From positions 1,612,001 through 1,676,000 of the forward strand of contig JAZGTN010000002.1 in the NCBI GenBank assembly GCA_037783415.1: a stretch of 64,000 nt of DNA, in the 5' to 3' direction. A program made the position numbers and the translations under genes. The DNA comes from Leptasterias polaris. Its lineage: Eukaryota > Echinodermata > Asteroidea > Forcipulatida > Asteriidae. Below, in pieces: positions 24,347 to 37,900 of this stretch (its first letter is position 1; each line of letters opens with the position of its first letter). The notes beneath the pieces were generated by a model that worked only from the letters and a program-made list of their open reading frames with translations, had not been told where the DNA came from and made no database searches.

Positions 24347-25920
24347 AGCTCATTCCAGCATCACCATGTTCCTTATGCATTGACGTCATCAAGCCGCTAT
24401 CTTAAAGGTAAACAATGGTGAAACAATGAACTTGCGCAAGGCGCACAGGATGGGCCAATCAGCTGCCTTCTTTTGACCTCTAGGCTAGCCTAGAGGTCAT
24501 GTGCATAATGGTCTATTGAGGGTGGACAAAGGATGTGAGGCGTAGGACTGGACATACAGCTAAGCCCTTCCTTCCCTAATGTATTTTGGAGAGGCAATAA
24601 CACAAAGCAACTCTCAGATCTGAATCATGAAAGATTCTCCTTCACAAGATGCCATTCATTTCATGGACCATCAACTTCACAAAAATTTGTAGCAAAAAAT
24701 ACAAAAATGAAATATGTATACGTTTGTCTTTAATGAACTCGCAGGACCAAACACCACATAAGCTACTGCTACATTCACATCGAGGGGCTTTTAATACTGT
24801 GACCTCCAAATAATTCCTGCACCTTGTACCGTTAATGACGCCTCTGGGGAAATTATCGATGGATATTTCATATCCATGTGTGTCAATAGACCTTTATAAT
24901 GGTGCAGCCATCTTGTATTTCTTCCATTCAAACAATGTGATCAAACTGAGGCTGAAAGGACAGAAGTAGTCTGGTACAATGACAATCAGTGTACATTAGT
25001 GCTATTGCACATAGGGAACCAAGACAAAGATGGTCTAAGCATGATTACAGTCAATGGGAGACTTAAAGACACTGTGTGGCAGCAGATACACTAGGTATAT
25101 TTCCATTGGTTTTGCAGTTCTCAGCATGCGTACATTTCTGAGAACAATGGATTGACCTGGCAAGTCTGCTGCCACCGGATGCACCTGAAGTCTCCTTTGG
25201 TTTTTGTGAGAGTATCTTACTCTTTTGTGTTAAATCAAATTACTTTAAAGGTGTTTTTTTTTTTGCCTTGTGCCTCGGAAGTGTCTCAAAAGTCGGAACA
25301 TTCTAATTGGATCGGATGAGTATTCCAGTTCGTACACATGGACCATTTTGTTGGAACCATTGGAATGCTCAAAATATTAATGCACAAATTCACCTGCATA
25401 GGATTACTCCCTTACTGCACAACGATGCAGTCTAGCGGAACATTTTGGCAGTCCAGTGGATTGCGGGCGTGTGCCCACTGGAACGTTCTTTTATGCCTAG
25501 AACTTACCCGACTTTTGAGACGCTCCCTGAACCTAATCACGTTAGTGCAACAAGCTCTTACTTAAAAAGAACTGCTCTAGAAATATCTGCACAAGTAAAC
25601 AGTACAGAATTAACTACCTGCACGTATGCCCCACCATACAGAACTTCAGACATTCAGAACCTGGTTCTGAGTAGTCAATAAAATGGTATCCGGTTATGTC
25701 AATGAGAGGAACGAAAGGTTTGAACAAGAACTGCTTCCAGACGAGCGTTTGCGTCCCGCCAAGTAAAGGCTGGGTTATATACTAAAGTACAGGTCACATT
25801 TAATCTTTAAATACTGCCAAAGTTGAGAAGATTTTTTTCCCCCTTATTTTTGTTTTTGTTTCGACAGGATTGCCATCTCGTTTATTTGAGACTATTTTCT
25901 ACTCTAGAGAACTACAACAA
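24347..25920. other. Sequence downstream of the CCT6 stop; no other gene seen
   Basis: Includes the probable CCT6 3' UTR (immediately below 25,921) of unknown length. Short ORFs at 25,338-25,681 show no recognisable family. Confidence 0.4.
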
Positions 25921-25996
25921 TCAGGAGCCCTTGAGTGAAGACAGACCAGCTCTCATGATTTCATCGACTAGTAGAAGATTACCTGCAATCACAGTG
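25921..25996 (-). CDS. CCT6: CCT6 terminal coding exon
   Basis: The last coding exon, 76 nt. It completes the Cys codon, encodes [17 protein letters not shown] and LSSLKGS, and ends in TGA at 25,921-25,923. The C-terminus matches the family in length. A minus-strand AATAAA at 25,881-25,886 (tttatt on the plus strand) is 35 nt past the stop and could be a polyadenylation signal, but it would give a very short 3' UTR. Confidence 0.96.
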
Positions 25997-28900
25997 CTGT
26001 AGAGAGGAGTGTGGGGGGAAAAGGAAAAAAAACAGTCTAAAATTAGATTTTGGGATTATTTTAATTTTGTAAAAACAAATATTTCATACTATATACATTC
26101 AAGCCAGTATTATGCATTAAAGCATTTCACTGGCATCTAAACAAACACAATTCTATGCAACAAGGGTATTTTTTTTTCCCTCATTATTTTCTTGCAACTT
26201 CGATGACGAATTGAGCCAAAATGTTCACAGATTTGTTATTTTATGCAAATATTGAGATACACCAAGTGAGGATACTGGTCTTTGACAATTACCAAAAGTA
26301 TGCCATGCATTTAAAGAGGTGACAGAAGTGATTTGAAAGGGTCGTGACATTACACTCACCATGAATGGAGTATCTGTTTCTTGACACAGTAGTTGTCCCA
26401 AATCCCTGCATCCGCTGCGACGATAGCTTCACCTGAACAGACAAAACAATTAACAGGGGAAACAAATTACATGAGAGGAAAGTCGGAGGCAGGAGGAAAG
26501 AAAGTACAACGTTCAACATCAAGTTCGCGAAAAGGAACGGGATAAAATTTCGGAAAGCTTTACAGCACCCCATCATACTCAGCATAGAATACTTGTGCTG
26601 AGCAGAAACAGGATATCAGTCAAAATGTTATTTAATGTACATTGTTTGTGATTGGTTCCCTAATTTTGGCTCAGGAGAAAAGTTTGGTTAGCACCTATTT
26701 CTGCTTAACAACTTAAACAAATTATGCTCAGTTTTTTCAAGGGACTTGAAGGAGAATTGTTATACTATTGTACCTTGTACGACAATTTTCCCAAAATACC
26801 CTAATTTCCTCTACTACAGTTGAGACCTCTCGCTACCCTCATCAATAAGTGACAGACAAATTGTCACAGTGGTCAAGTGGTTAGACTGCAGGACTTTGCA
26901 ATCACAAGGTTGTGGGTTCGAATCTGGCCAAGCTAACTACTAAGCCTGTGACCCTACGTTTAATTTACTATCCGTATAAACGAAACTTTTCTAAACGGTT
27001 AACCGTTTAACCGTTAGTCGACGGCAAGTGAATTTGTTCTAAAATACACGAACAACAAAGACGATGTATAAGGAAGCCCAAATGTTTTGACAATTAACAT
27101 CGAGACTGTACCTGTGTCAATATATTTTGTAAATCCTTGTTTCATGTTGTTTCCAAAAATTTACCGACCGAGAGATAATCCTTCACGATCTTTATAAGCA
27201 CAACATCCCGCAGAGTCGAAGTCGTGTGAATATCCCCCATCACTTCCGTGTGTATTTGAGTTTGACAAACGAAAACTGTGCAGTATTGCTCACGCACATG
27301 TAAAAACGTTCCTCCCGACGTTTCCCGACCACGCAGTGATTTCTCACCAAGGGGATTTCCCTTGCCTTATCGCTCCCACAGCTACACGCCATTCCTTCGC
27401 CCCCTAACTATAAAGTTTACCACGTTCAAGCACATCCGTAGGATCGAGGTGATGAATACAGCGCTGTGAGAAGCACTACATCATAAATAATTCTTCACAC
27501 GATCGGCCAATCGGAAAGCGGCCAGTCAGGAATCAGCCAACCAGCCTGTGTCAATTGCGTGTCAATATTCGGTGATACCGTGATGAAGAAAGAAAACCAT
27601 GACTAGAATGGGAAGTCTTACAGGTCGTACCAAATTTCCTTCAACGACATAACAGGTCGCGACACACTTCGGTTTTAAAGCTATCACATAATTTTATGAC
27701 TGTGAAAAGCTTAACAAAACAGAAATTGTACGGCAATTTCCCTTGTGGTTTTTTATTTGCAATTTCAACTAAACCAAATTTCAAACTAAACACAGTAAAA
27801 TACTGCAAAGACAGCATTGAATGAAACGAAAAGCTTACATTTTGAATTTGTAATTTACTAAACGGATAGTGATTTTGTAAACGATTAACCGTGTAAACAT
27901 TTAACCGTCACAGGCTTACTAACTACTCATTTCACAATTGTTGTCAAATTTACTGAATCACAATTTATAGACTTGTGCAATTAATAATCATAGACGTTAA
28001 AACCTATGTTTGTAAGAGAGAAATTGGCTGTTGCCAGGCTCTAGGCATTTATATCCCCTTGTGGGAGCTTTGTCGAGTTCCCTTGTTGGGAAGATCATCT
28101 AAACAAACAAACATAAACAAACATTTGATAGTACTATTGTCAGTATACATCAGAGACTGGGCAGAGTAAATTACTAAAGGTGTCTCTACCAAACCTGAGC
28201 AGCACCAGGGGCTCTATCCTCCATAGTATAAAGCCCCATACTTAACCAATTCAATGCCATATTTCAAAATCAGAAAGCACCTCTTGTGGTAGGAAACACA
28301 GGGCAATTATTTCAGGGATGTGATTGGCTGTTGAAAAAAAAAAACTGAACTCTTGCGAGCTCGAAAACTTGTGAGCACTAAGCCCACTAATAACATTTAT
28401 CTTTGGTTTTAAAGGCCCTACTGTGCAATCTGAGGCGTTATTTATGGTTTTATCTTCGATTTTTTATGATTTTGATCTTAAGTTAAAAAGAAAAAAAAGA
28501 AAAAAGAAAAACATACATATTTAATTTTGGGTTTTTTTTTTTTTTTGGGGGGGGGGGCATAAAAAAAAATGGATTTCCGGTTAAAAACGGAGAAATCACA
28601 TCCATTTAATTTACAGCTTTTCTGTGAACACTAGAGGTCCCTTAGGATTGTAAGCAGTTCAAAACAGTCTTTATACAGTTTCTAAACTGATGCCAAAGCC
28701 CTAGCCAGAAGTGGAGCCTCATCCAAGATTTGAAAAAGTTTCTTTTTTTGGGGGGGAAATACTAAACACGCAGCGCAGCACAGCACCCTCCCCTGCCCGC
28801 CCACTTCCAACAACAAGTCGAGCGTCCAGAGGATTGACGTATTCCCTGAGCAGGGATGTGATAGGCTGTTGAAAAAAAAAACCTGAACTCTGAGCGCAAA

Positions 28901-31900
28901 GCGTGAAAGCTTGCGAGCTCGAAAACTTGAGAGAAAAAAAACAAAAAAACAACGGATTTCCGGTTAAAACGGAGAAATCACATCCCTGCTAATTAAACCC
29001 AACTTACCACTTGATATGTCCAAACCAACTAGCTGCTTGCTTTCAGCATACTCCTCCTGTAGCTTGACGATGGTCTCCTGAGAGTCCAGGCCAGAATTCT
29101 GGGCCAGCACTTTGGGAATGATGAGAAGGGCATCAGCGAAGGCCTGGACACCAAGGCGAGCTCGTCCCTTGACTGTATCCTTGTATTTCATCAGGCCAGC
29201 GTGGATGGCAATCTCAAGGGCACCCGCTCCTGGGACCACGGCAGCTGATTGGTGGAAAAGGGAATAAAATGGCATCAAAATCATGTATCTGGAACTTCGG
29301 TTTTACAACTACACCCTGATTCTAACTAATGCTGTATCAAGCAATAAGACATAAAGAAAATGCACCATCAAGGATTGGGTTGGGAGGGTTAATCATTGTA
29401 AATGACAAAAACAAAATTGAAATCCATTTCCAAATTTACATAACAGTTAAACGAAGCTGAAGCCGACAATAAAAAACAAAATAAATTTAGAATTGCACCT
29501 TCCTTTTCTTTTAAATGTTTGCCCAGATGTTATCCAGGCAGAATGATTGGCATCCCTTTTATTGGTGGAACAATCAATAATCAATAACTTTAATCAAATC
29601 TTTATAAGATCCCCAAAAGGGTAATTCAAATGCTCGCATACAGTAAAAACATTGAAACATTAAAAACAGTCTTATCTTAATCCCTACAGTTTGTTATACA
29701 CTATTTTCAATTTCCTACAATTTGTCATACATTTTGCTTTGTCCGCTGCCACACACGTGGTTTTGTGACTGTTATGATTCAGTATAGTGTTCTGTTTTTA
29801 ATCCTGATCCATCCTGGAAAGTGAATTAACATCTGCTCCTTTCGGGCTAATTGGAATCGATAGAAATGGTTAAACGGTCAACCAGAAGTCACAAGTTATG
29901 TTTAACCATTTCGGAAAATAAACGTAGATGCACAACCTACTCCAGGAAGTCACAAGAAATATGTGTACAGAACTGTGTTTCGGGAAGACATATGTCGGAA
30001 TGTTTTACTGTTTCTCTTTACTGTTTTATCTAAGGCACAGTACACGTTTGGTAAGGACTCTGAAAATTAATGGCAATAAAAACTTACTTGGTAAGAAGTA
30101 CAGCAGCTTTGGGTAGTATAATGAATTTTGAGAAACTTTTATTTTCAAAGTACTACGGTTATGGAAAAATATATCACTTATTATTCCCCAAAATTTGAAT
30201 CTGAGAAGCGTTTCTGTCAGGAACGCTTCTCAGACTGTATTCCTATGGGGAATATTCGCTCCGGTTTTTCGGTGATATCTCAAAAACGCGACCACCTTTT
30301 GAAGTGAAATTTTCACAGGTTAGTTTTATTGTATGTACCTACATTTATATAGGATTAACACAATCATTAGGCGCCAATTACCAAACGTATGCAGCACCTT
30401 TAAAACACAGCACAGGAATGGAAAATTGTAGGGAAATTCTAGTAACATAGATTGTTAAGTTTTCTCTTTCTCTAGTCGACTGAGGTCAGAATCATGTGCT
30501 CATTCAAGTTGGGGAGATCATTGCTAAAGCCTAAACCGTTTTATTACTGACACTTTCTGCTGAGATAAATGTAGTACTAAAGCATTCCCCGTCTGCCGAG
30601 CTTCAAAATGTTCCTAATTGAACCTACCATCGTCAATAGCGTTCTTGACTGCACGTAGACCATCATGGATGGCATCTTTAATCTGGGATAGGGTATGCTT
30701 GTTGGGTCCCTTGATCAAGATGGTGACAGAGCGTGGATTGGCACACTCCTCAACAAAGGTGAACTTCTCCTCTCCCTGAAGAAAAAACAAAGGAGAGTGT
30801 TTTATCTTTTCTTTTTATAGTCAGGGGATTCAATGTGACAAGGAAAGTTTCATAAACAAATTATTCCGCCAGTTCCGACAAAATTAATCCCATGGACATA
30901 TTTCAGAAAACCCCAGCGCTAAGTAGGAAAAGACAAAGTACTGGATTTGTAGTTATCTGAAATATAAAAAAAACATTGGTTTTGGGGTGAAAGTTCACTG
31001 ATTGTAAAGTCCATACAACAGCCAGTCCTGCAGAAAAATACTTCAGTCTAAAATAACGTCCAAGTCATAAATAGCATTTGAAGACCCCCGATCATTATAT
31101 TTCAATCTCTCGATCAAAGCCAAAAGATATTCTCAAGAGTTCTACTCACCAGGACATGCTCGTAGACAAGTCCAGCGTGTCCAAGGTTTTCCGGTGCTAG
31201 ATCATCGACAGAGTTCATAGCAATACCACCACAAGCAAGGCTCAATCTACAAAAACAAAGTTTGATACTTCAATAGACCAAAAACACGCCCAAAACAGTC
31301 CCCTCACTGCGTTCAATGAAGAGTTATCATTGGCCGAGAGTCATGCGCATCGCGTCAACGTTTACATTGTTTGTCATCAATGATGGCGGCCAATGCAAGA
31401 GGTCTAATTTAACCCACAGAATTTATCCCTTTAACTTGGGCCTCTTTGTAAAGGTCCAAAATTACAACAGAAATATATAATCTTTTTCAGTCAAAAGCCT
31501 GTTTAAGAATAAAGATGAAAGCCTCTAACCCTAGTGTCATGTAATACCATGCATTTTAAGCTGTAAATTCCACAACAGAAATTCAAAAGAAATTCAAAAT
31601 TACAACAAAACAACTACTGAAGTCAAGGCATATCCAAGCTCAAAGCTGACTTCCCATACTTTACTTTCACAAAAGTCATTTTAAGGTCATGTGGTGTGTT
31701 GCAACCAATACAAAAATGCGCGATAAAAAGGGCTGATATAGTTGGCCCTGCCAAAACACAGTCTGAAAAATTGGGCCGATTGAATCAGCCTGGGACACTG
31801 TCAGGGTTAGCATTGATGGTGTAATGGTCAAATACAGCTTTCGTTTTACAAGGCCAGGGTTTGAAACAGCAGCCATGTTTGATCTCTCAAAACACTATTC

Positions 31901-34900
31901 CATGATGTACACACAAACCCAATGAAGGGAGACAAAACATTTATATGCATGGGGCCTTCCTTCCTTTTCATCTTTACCAAATTGAGTTACGTTTTAGCAC
32001 TGACAAAACAAACCGATTAGACATGTTATTTTGTAATTGTAGAAAGAAACAAGAATTGGTCAAGGACTTGTAACTTTGTAGTGTTTTTTCTGGTTTTCTG
32101 TGGTACATAATATTCATGAAAAAAAAGAACATTTGGTTAAAGTCTCAAAAGATGCTTGCCTGAGCATTTATTAAAGGGACACGTTGCCTTGGATCGGGCG
32201 AGTTGGTCTATAAAAAGCGTTTGTAACCGTTTGTTATGAAATGCATATGGTTAGAAAGATGTTTTAAAAGTAGAATACAATGATCCACACAAATATGCCT
32301 CGAAATTGCGTGGTTTTCCTTTTACTTTGCGAACTAACACGGTCGGCCATTTATGGGAGTCAAAAATTTGACTCCCATAAATGGCCGACCGTGTTGTGTA
32401 GATCATTGTATTCTACTTTTAAAACATCTTTCTAACCATATGCATTTTATAACAAACGGTTACAAACGCTTTTTATAGACCAACTCGTCCGATCCAAGGC
32501 AACGTGTCCCTTTAAATTTCAACCACGGGCAATAAATTAACGTTTAGAAGTTGAGCTTGTTTCACGAATCTTGATAATAGAGTTTATAACACAAAGTATA
32601 CACTCAACCACTGGTTAATAAAATGTACTTCTCATTGAAAAAAAACCAGTACAAAATGGCCAATGCCACAAGAACTTTGTACAGGCATGATATTTGGTTC
32701 TTGGAAAAAAGTAGGAAATATTTGATAAAGCACAAGGGCTGACCTACATGTACACATGGTGCAGGCTCAAAAATAGACTTTTCAGGCCTTTTTTAAAAAC
32801 AATTATTCTGATTTATCCTAGAGTAGGAAGAATATCATGCCTGATTGTACTGCTTCAAAACTTATCAGAATGTACCTTTCCATATTTCTTCTCTTTGCTC
32901 TGCGTAGAGCAACGATTCCCTCCTTGGCCAGCATGTCCAGTGACAGGGGATCAATGCCCTAGTCAAGGGAAAAATCAGACAGGAAAATAAACATTATATA
33001 AAGGTGGGGTCATAGAGTGGTTATTGTCAACGTATTGCGGATTTATTGGCAAAATTATCAAAGTTATATGTGAAAGTTTCAGCTAAATACAGTGTCTACA
33101 GCAAAAAACTGTCATGGTATTTTCACAAGAACGTAAAAATCATCCATGTTTAGCGAAGTGACAGCGAGGGTACCAACCCCATCTCTGGCTGCAGCATTCA
33201 CAAACGAGCCACCAACCCTCAGAAATCTGAAAAACGATTCGTGCATGAATCGTTTCTCAGATTTGAATGTTTTTATTGATTTCTAATCAACGGGGGCATT
33301 TCAGATGAAACAAATTCACAGGATGCTTACTACCATTAACATCTTTATAACTAGTAAGCTTTCGGATAGAAATTACATATTTTTTTCGCGGTCATTACCA
33401 AAGTATATCCCTACCTTTAGGAAATATTGGGAGATCTAACTCTAATAAATGAGAAATGTCTGAGTTGGCAATCAACATTTTACTTACCAAGAGATCACAA
33501 CCTCATGACTGTATTATGTTTTTTATTTTAATGTTTTAAATCAATTCTACATGGCACAGTAATCCGATGGTCGTTGGTTCAAATCCCACTCTAGTCAATT
33601 TTTTCTTTGTTCAACCCCAAAATCATAAATTAATTCTCCAATAAATTTTGTACCCCTCAGTTGAAAACTTAATGGAACTTTTTAAAAAGTCTCTGCAAAC
33701 ATGGCTGTACAACGCACTCGGACATGAATTTATAAATCAACAAGAAAAGTCGTGTTTGGTAAACACAAATGCCCCGCAAGCCAGTCCGTTTCTTGACATT
33801 TGGCCTAGGGTGCAAAAGCAATAGGGATCCCAAGACCAATCCACAAACCAAGTTTGGAGGTGATATGACAAGTACTTCTCGAGGTATTGCTCAGACAACA
33901 TTTCTTTTGTTTTAGTCATAATGACCTACATGTAAAAGTTTGGCCTAGGGTCCAAAAGCAATAGGCTTCTTGGGGATCCCAAGACCAATCCACAAACAAA
34001 GACCAATCCACAAACCAAGTTTGGAGTTGATATGACAAGTACTTCTCGAGATATTGCTCAGACAACATTTCCTTTGTTTTAGCCATAATGACAATTTTTT
34101 TTTGCCTATAGTCCAACATTGACAGACCTCTGGGGGTGGGGGGGGGATCCCAAGACCAATCCACATGAAAAGTTTTTAGTCCTGAGTTATAATTTGCAAG
34201 CACGCACGCACGCACAAATCACAACACCAAAACACCATGCACGCACACACACCCATGTGTGTAAATACCGGCAATCGTGGACCCTCCTTTGTTCAACTCT
34301 TTGTGATAGCAACAGTGGACCACAATGCTTTCCTTTGTGATAGCAACCGTGGACCTATTGTCCCTTTTGTTATAGGTCCCGGTTTGAATGTGGATACCTA
34401 CCCACCCACACAAGTGTGTAACAGCCTGCAATCGTGGACCCTCCTTTGTTCAACTCTTTGTGATAGCAACCGAGGACCACAATGCTTTCCTTTGTGATAG
34501 CAACCGTGGACCTATTGTCCCTTTTGTTATAGGTTCACGGTTTGAATGTGGATACCTACCCACCCACACACCCACCCACGGAAGGACATGTCGGAAACAG
34601 TATGCCCCTTCGGTGGCTTCGCCACCGCGGGGCATAAAAATGAGAGGGAACTACATTGCAAAACTTTGTCTCATGTTTTTTAAAGGCCCCTAACAAGGGG
34701 TAGTAGGTAAGTCCAGTCAGTGTCTTTGTTATGCAATTAAAATTTTCTGTAACCATAAATATCTAACCTTTTGGTTGATAACGACAAATCCCTTCTCGCT
34801 CCCCTCGCAGACCTTTCTCTTGAGTTCAATGACCTTTTTGACCTTCTCGTCTGTGAAGGCCCGCTCGGCCTGCACGAGTTTCTCCCGATCCTCGGCCGAC

Positions 34901-37900
34901 TTGTAGAAAAATCCTGCGTTGACCTCACTGCGTCAGGGAAGAGGGAAATAAGGAAAATTTAAACTAGTTCCAGCTTCATGGAATGTAAAAACAAACACAA
35001 AATGCACTCCAGCAAAATCAGGGATAATAATAATAATAATAATAATAATAAAGACTTGTTATGCGCACATATCCACCCTGCTGGGTGTTCAAGGCGCAGT
35101 AAACCAAAAAAACAAACAAAAGAAAAACAGAAACAACTAAATTATTCCTTGAAAACCTGTGACATTAGATAAGTTTTGAGAAGTGATTTAAATTTTGTGG
35201 TACAAAGACAAGATCTAAGATTATGTGGTAGAGAGTTCCAGATGCGTGGCGCAGCTACAGAAAAAGACCTGTCACCCCAGGAGTGTTGAGACTTGGGTTC
35301 CTTGAGGAGAAGCATGGTACTGGATCGAAGATTCCTTGACGGAGTGTAAACTTGAAGCAGTTCAGAGATATAGTGGGGAGCCTTGCCGTTAAGTGCTTTG
35401 TGGACAATGAGCATCAGCTTGAAGATGATACGTTGAGAGACAGGGAGCCAGTGAAGTTGTTTCAGAATGGGGGTGATAGAACAAGACTTTTTAGACAGTG
35501 TCACGATGCGGGCTGCGGTGTTTTGGAGGCGTTGAAGGCGGGAAATCTGGTTGTTAGGAAGACTGTAGAGAAGAGCATTGCCGTTGTCAAGACGAGAAGT
35601 TACGAATGCATGAATGACTTTTTCAGTGGCACTCTTGTTCAAGTACTTGCGTATCTTACCAATATTCCTGATGTGAAATGATGACACACGTATGATGTTG
35701 TTGATGTGTGGTTGAAGTGTCATTGATGAATCAAAAATAACCCCCAAGTTCCGAGCTTGCAACGAGGGAGCTATCCGAGCATTACCAATGGAAATGTATG
35801 GCACTGAAACCTTTGTTAATTGTTGACGAGACCCAAAAAGAAGGAACTCTGTTTTATCATCATTCAACTTCAGGAAGTTCTGTTGGGTCCAACGTCGAAT
35901 CTCTTGGATGCAATTCTCAAGTCTTTCAATAGAGGTATTGGCATTTTCTTGAGTAGATTTAAACGTGATGTATAGCTGAGTGTCGTCTGCGTACACATGG
36001 TAATTCAGGTTAAATTTCAGGATGATGTCACGAATCGGTAAAGTGTACAGTGTAAACCACTGTGGGCCCAGTACCGACCCCTGTGGCACAGAGTAATTTA
36101 GGACAACAGGGTCTGATACCACATTGCCGATACACACATGCTGAGTTCTATTGAATAGATAGGATTTGCACCATGCCAGGGCTGTGTCCTGGATGCCAAG
36201 ATGATTCTGGAGCCGAGAGAGAAGGATGTTGTGATCAACAGTGTCAAAGGCAGCACTCAAGTCTAACAGTACTAGTGCTGTAAGGTTGCCATTGTCCATT
36301 GCTGTAAGAATATCGTTGCTCACACGGACTAGTGCAGCTTCTGTCCCATGGAAAGGCTTGTATGCCGACTGGAACATGTCGGACAGGTTGAAAGCATGAA
36401 TGTGATCGCTAATGCGTGATGAAACTACTCGTTCGATGACTTTTCCAAGATATTTTAAGTTCGCAACCGGTCTGTAGTTTTTGAATACCTCCTTGTCCAG
36501 GTTTGGTTTCTTGATGAGCGGCCTGATGTAGGAAACTTTTAGGCTATCGGGGAAACAACCAGAGCTAAGAGATTCCTTAACAAGATTAGTGATGTACGGA
36601 GCAAATACATCAATGTTTTGTTTTATCATGGATGTCGACACTGGATCCAGCTCACAGGATTTTGAAGGAGATTTCATGATACTTCTTTTAATCTCAGTAA
36701 CAGTGGCAGGCTCAAACACAGACAGTCTACACTCTGGTTGAAGATCTGGCATTGTCTGCAGCACGTCATAAGGGACTGATGAAAATGATGAGCGGATGTC
36801 TGAAATCTTGGTGACAAAGAATTTTTGAAATTCATTTGCCAGTTCCTGATCATTGTTGGTTGATGGGAGGACAGGGGTTTTGGGTTTGAGCAACAGCTTA
36901 TCAATTATCTTGAAGAGCTTCTTTTGATCTCCTGAGGATTCATGCACTTGGGATGAGTAATGTGTAATCTTTGCCTGGTTGATCAATTTCCTGACCACAG
37001 TACATTGGTTGCGGTATTCCCGTCGTTGTGATTCCAGTTTGCCGTTTTTCCGCCATTTCCGCTCAAGTTGACGACAAATCTTTCTCGCGGTTCGAATATC
37101 AGCATTGAACCAGGAGACTTCAGTTCGGACCTTGACTGATCTTGTTTTCCAAGGTGCGTGTTTATCCAAGATGTCACGGACAGTACTTTCGTATTGGCTA
37201 ACATAGGAATCCAAGCAATCATGATCAAGTTTTAGCTTTTCTAAGTGAGTTCCTATGTCTTGGAACACTTCAGGAAAATTTACTTTTTTCCACTGTCGGC
37301 TCTTTACAGTGATGGTTGGGACTTTGGGCTTGCACAGGCTCAAGTTACACATAACTGCATAATGGTCTGATAACCCAGGTAGAGTGACAATGTTTGAGAC
37401 AATAGGTGGGGTGATATCACGAGTTATGACAAGGTCCAGGCAATGGCCAAGACGATGAGTCGGCTCCATGACATGCTGGGTGAGACCAAAAGCCAGAAGC
37501 AAAAGCTTAAATTGGTTTGCATTGGTGTTATGGATGTCATCAACATGAATGTTAAAGTCACCAGTGATGATGATGTCAGATGGATGAAGGAGATATTCCA
37601 AAATCAAATTCTCAAATTCTCTTAGAAAACTTGAGAAAGTCACATGTCGGCCGTTGGAATCTCTTTCTGGTCTGTACACAATGACAAGGCGAACAGATTT
37701 AGAGTTTCCAGAAATCTCAGCATGAAGAGATTCAAAGGTTGTGTATTGGACGTCATTACTTTTCACAGAGACAGATAAAGTGGATCTGTACAGTATTGCA
37801 ACTCCTCCACCAGTCTTTACAGGTCTAGGGATGTGATGAAAATAGTAGCCAGCAGGGGTACACTGACGGCATGTTAAGTCGTCACCTGGTCTCAGCCATG

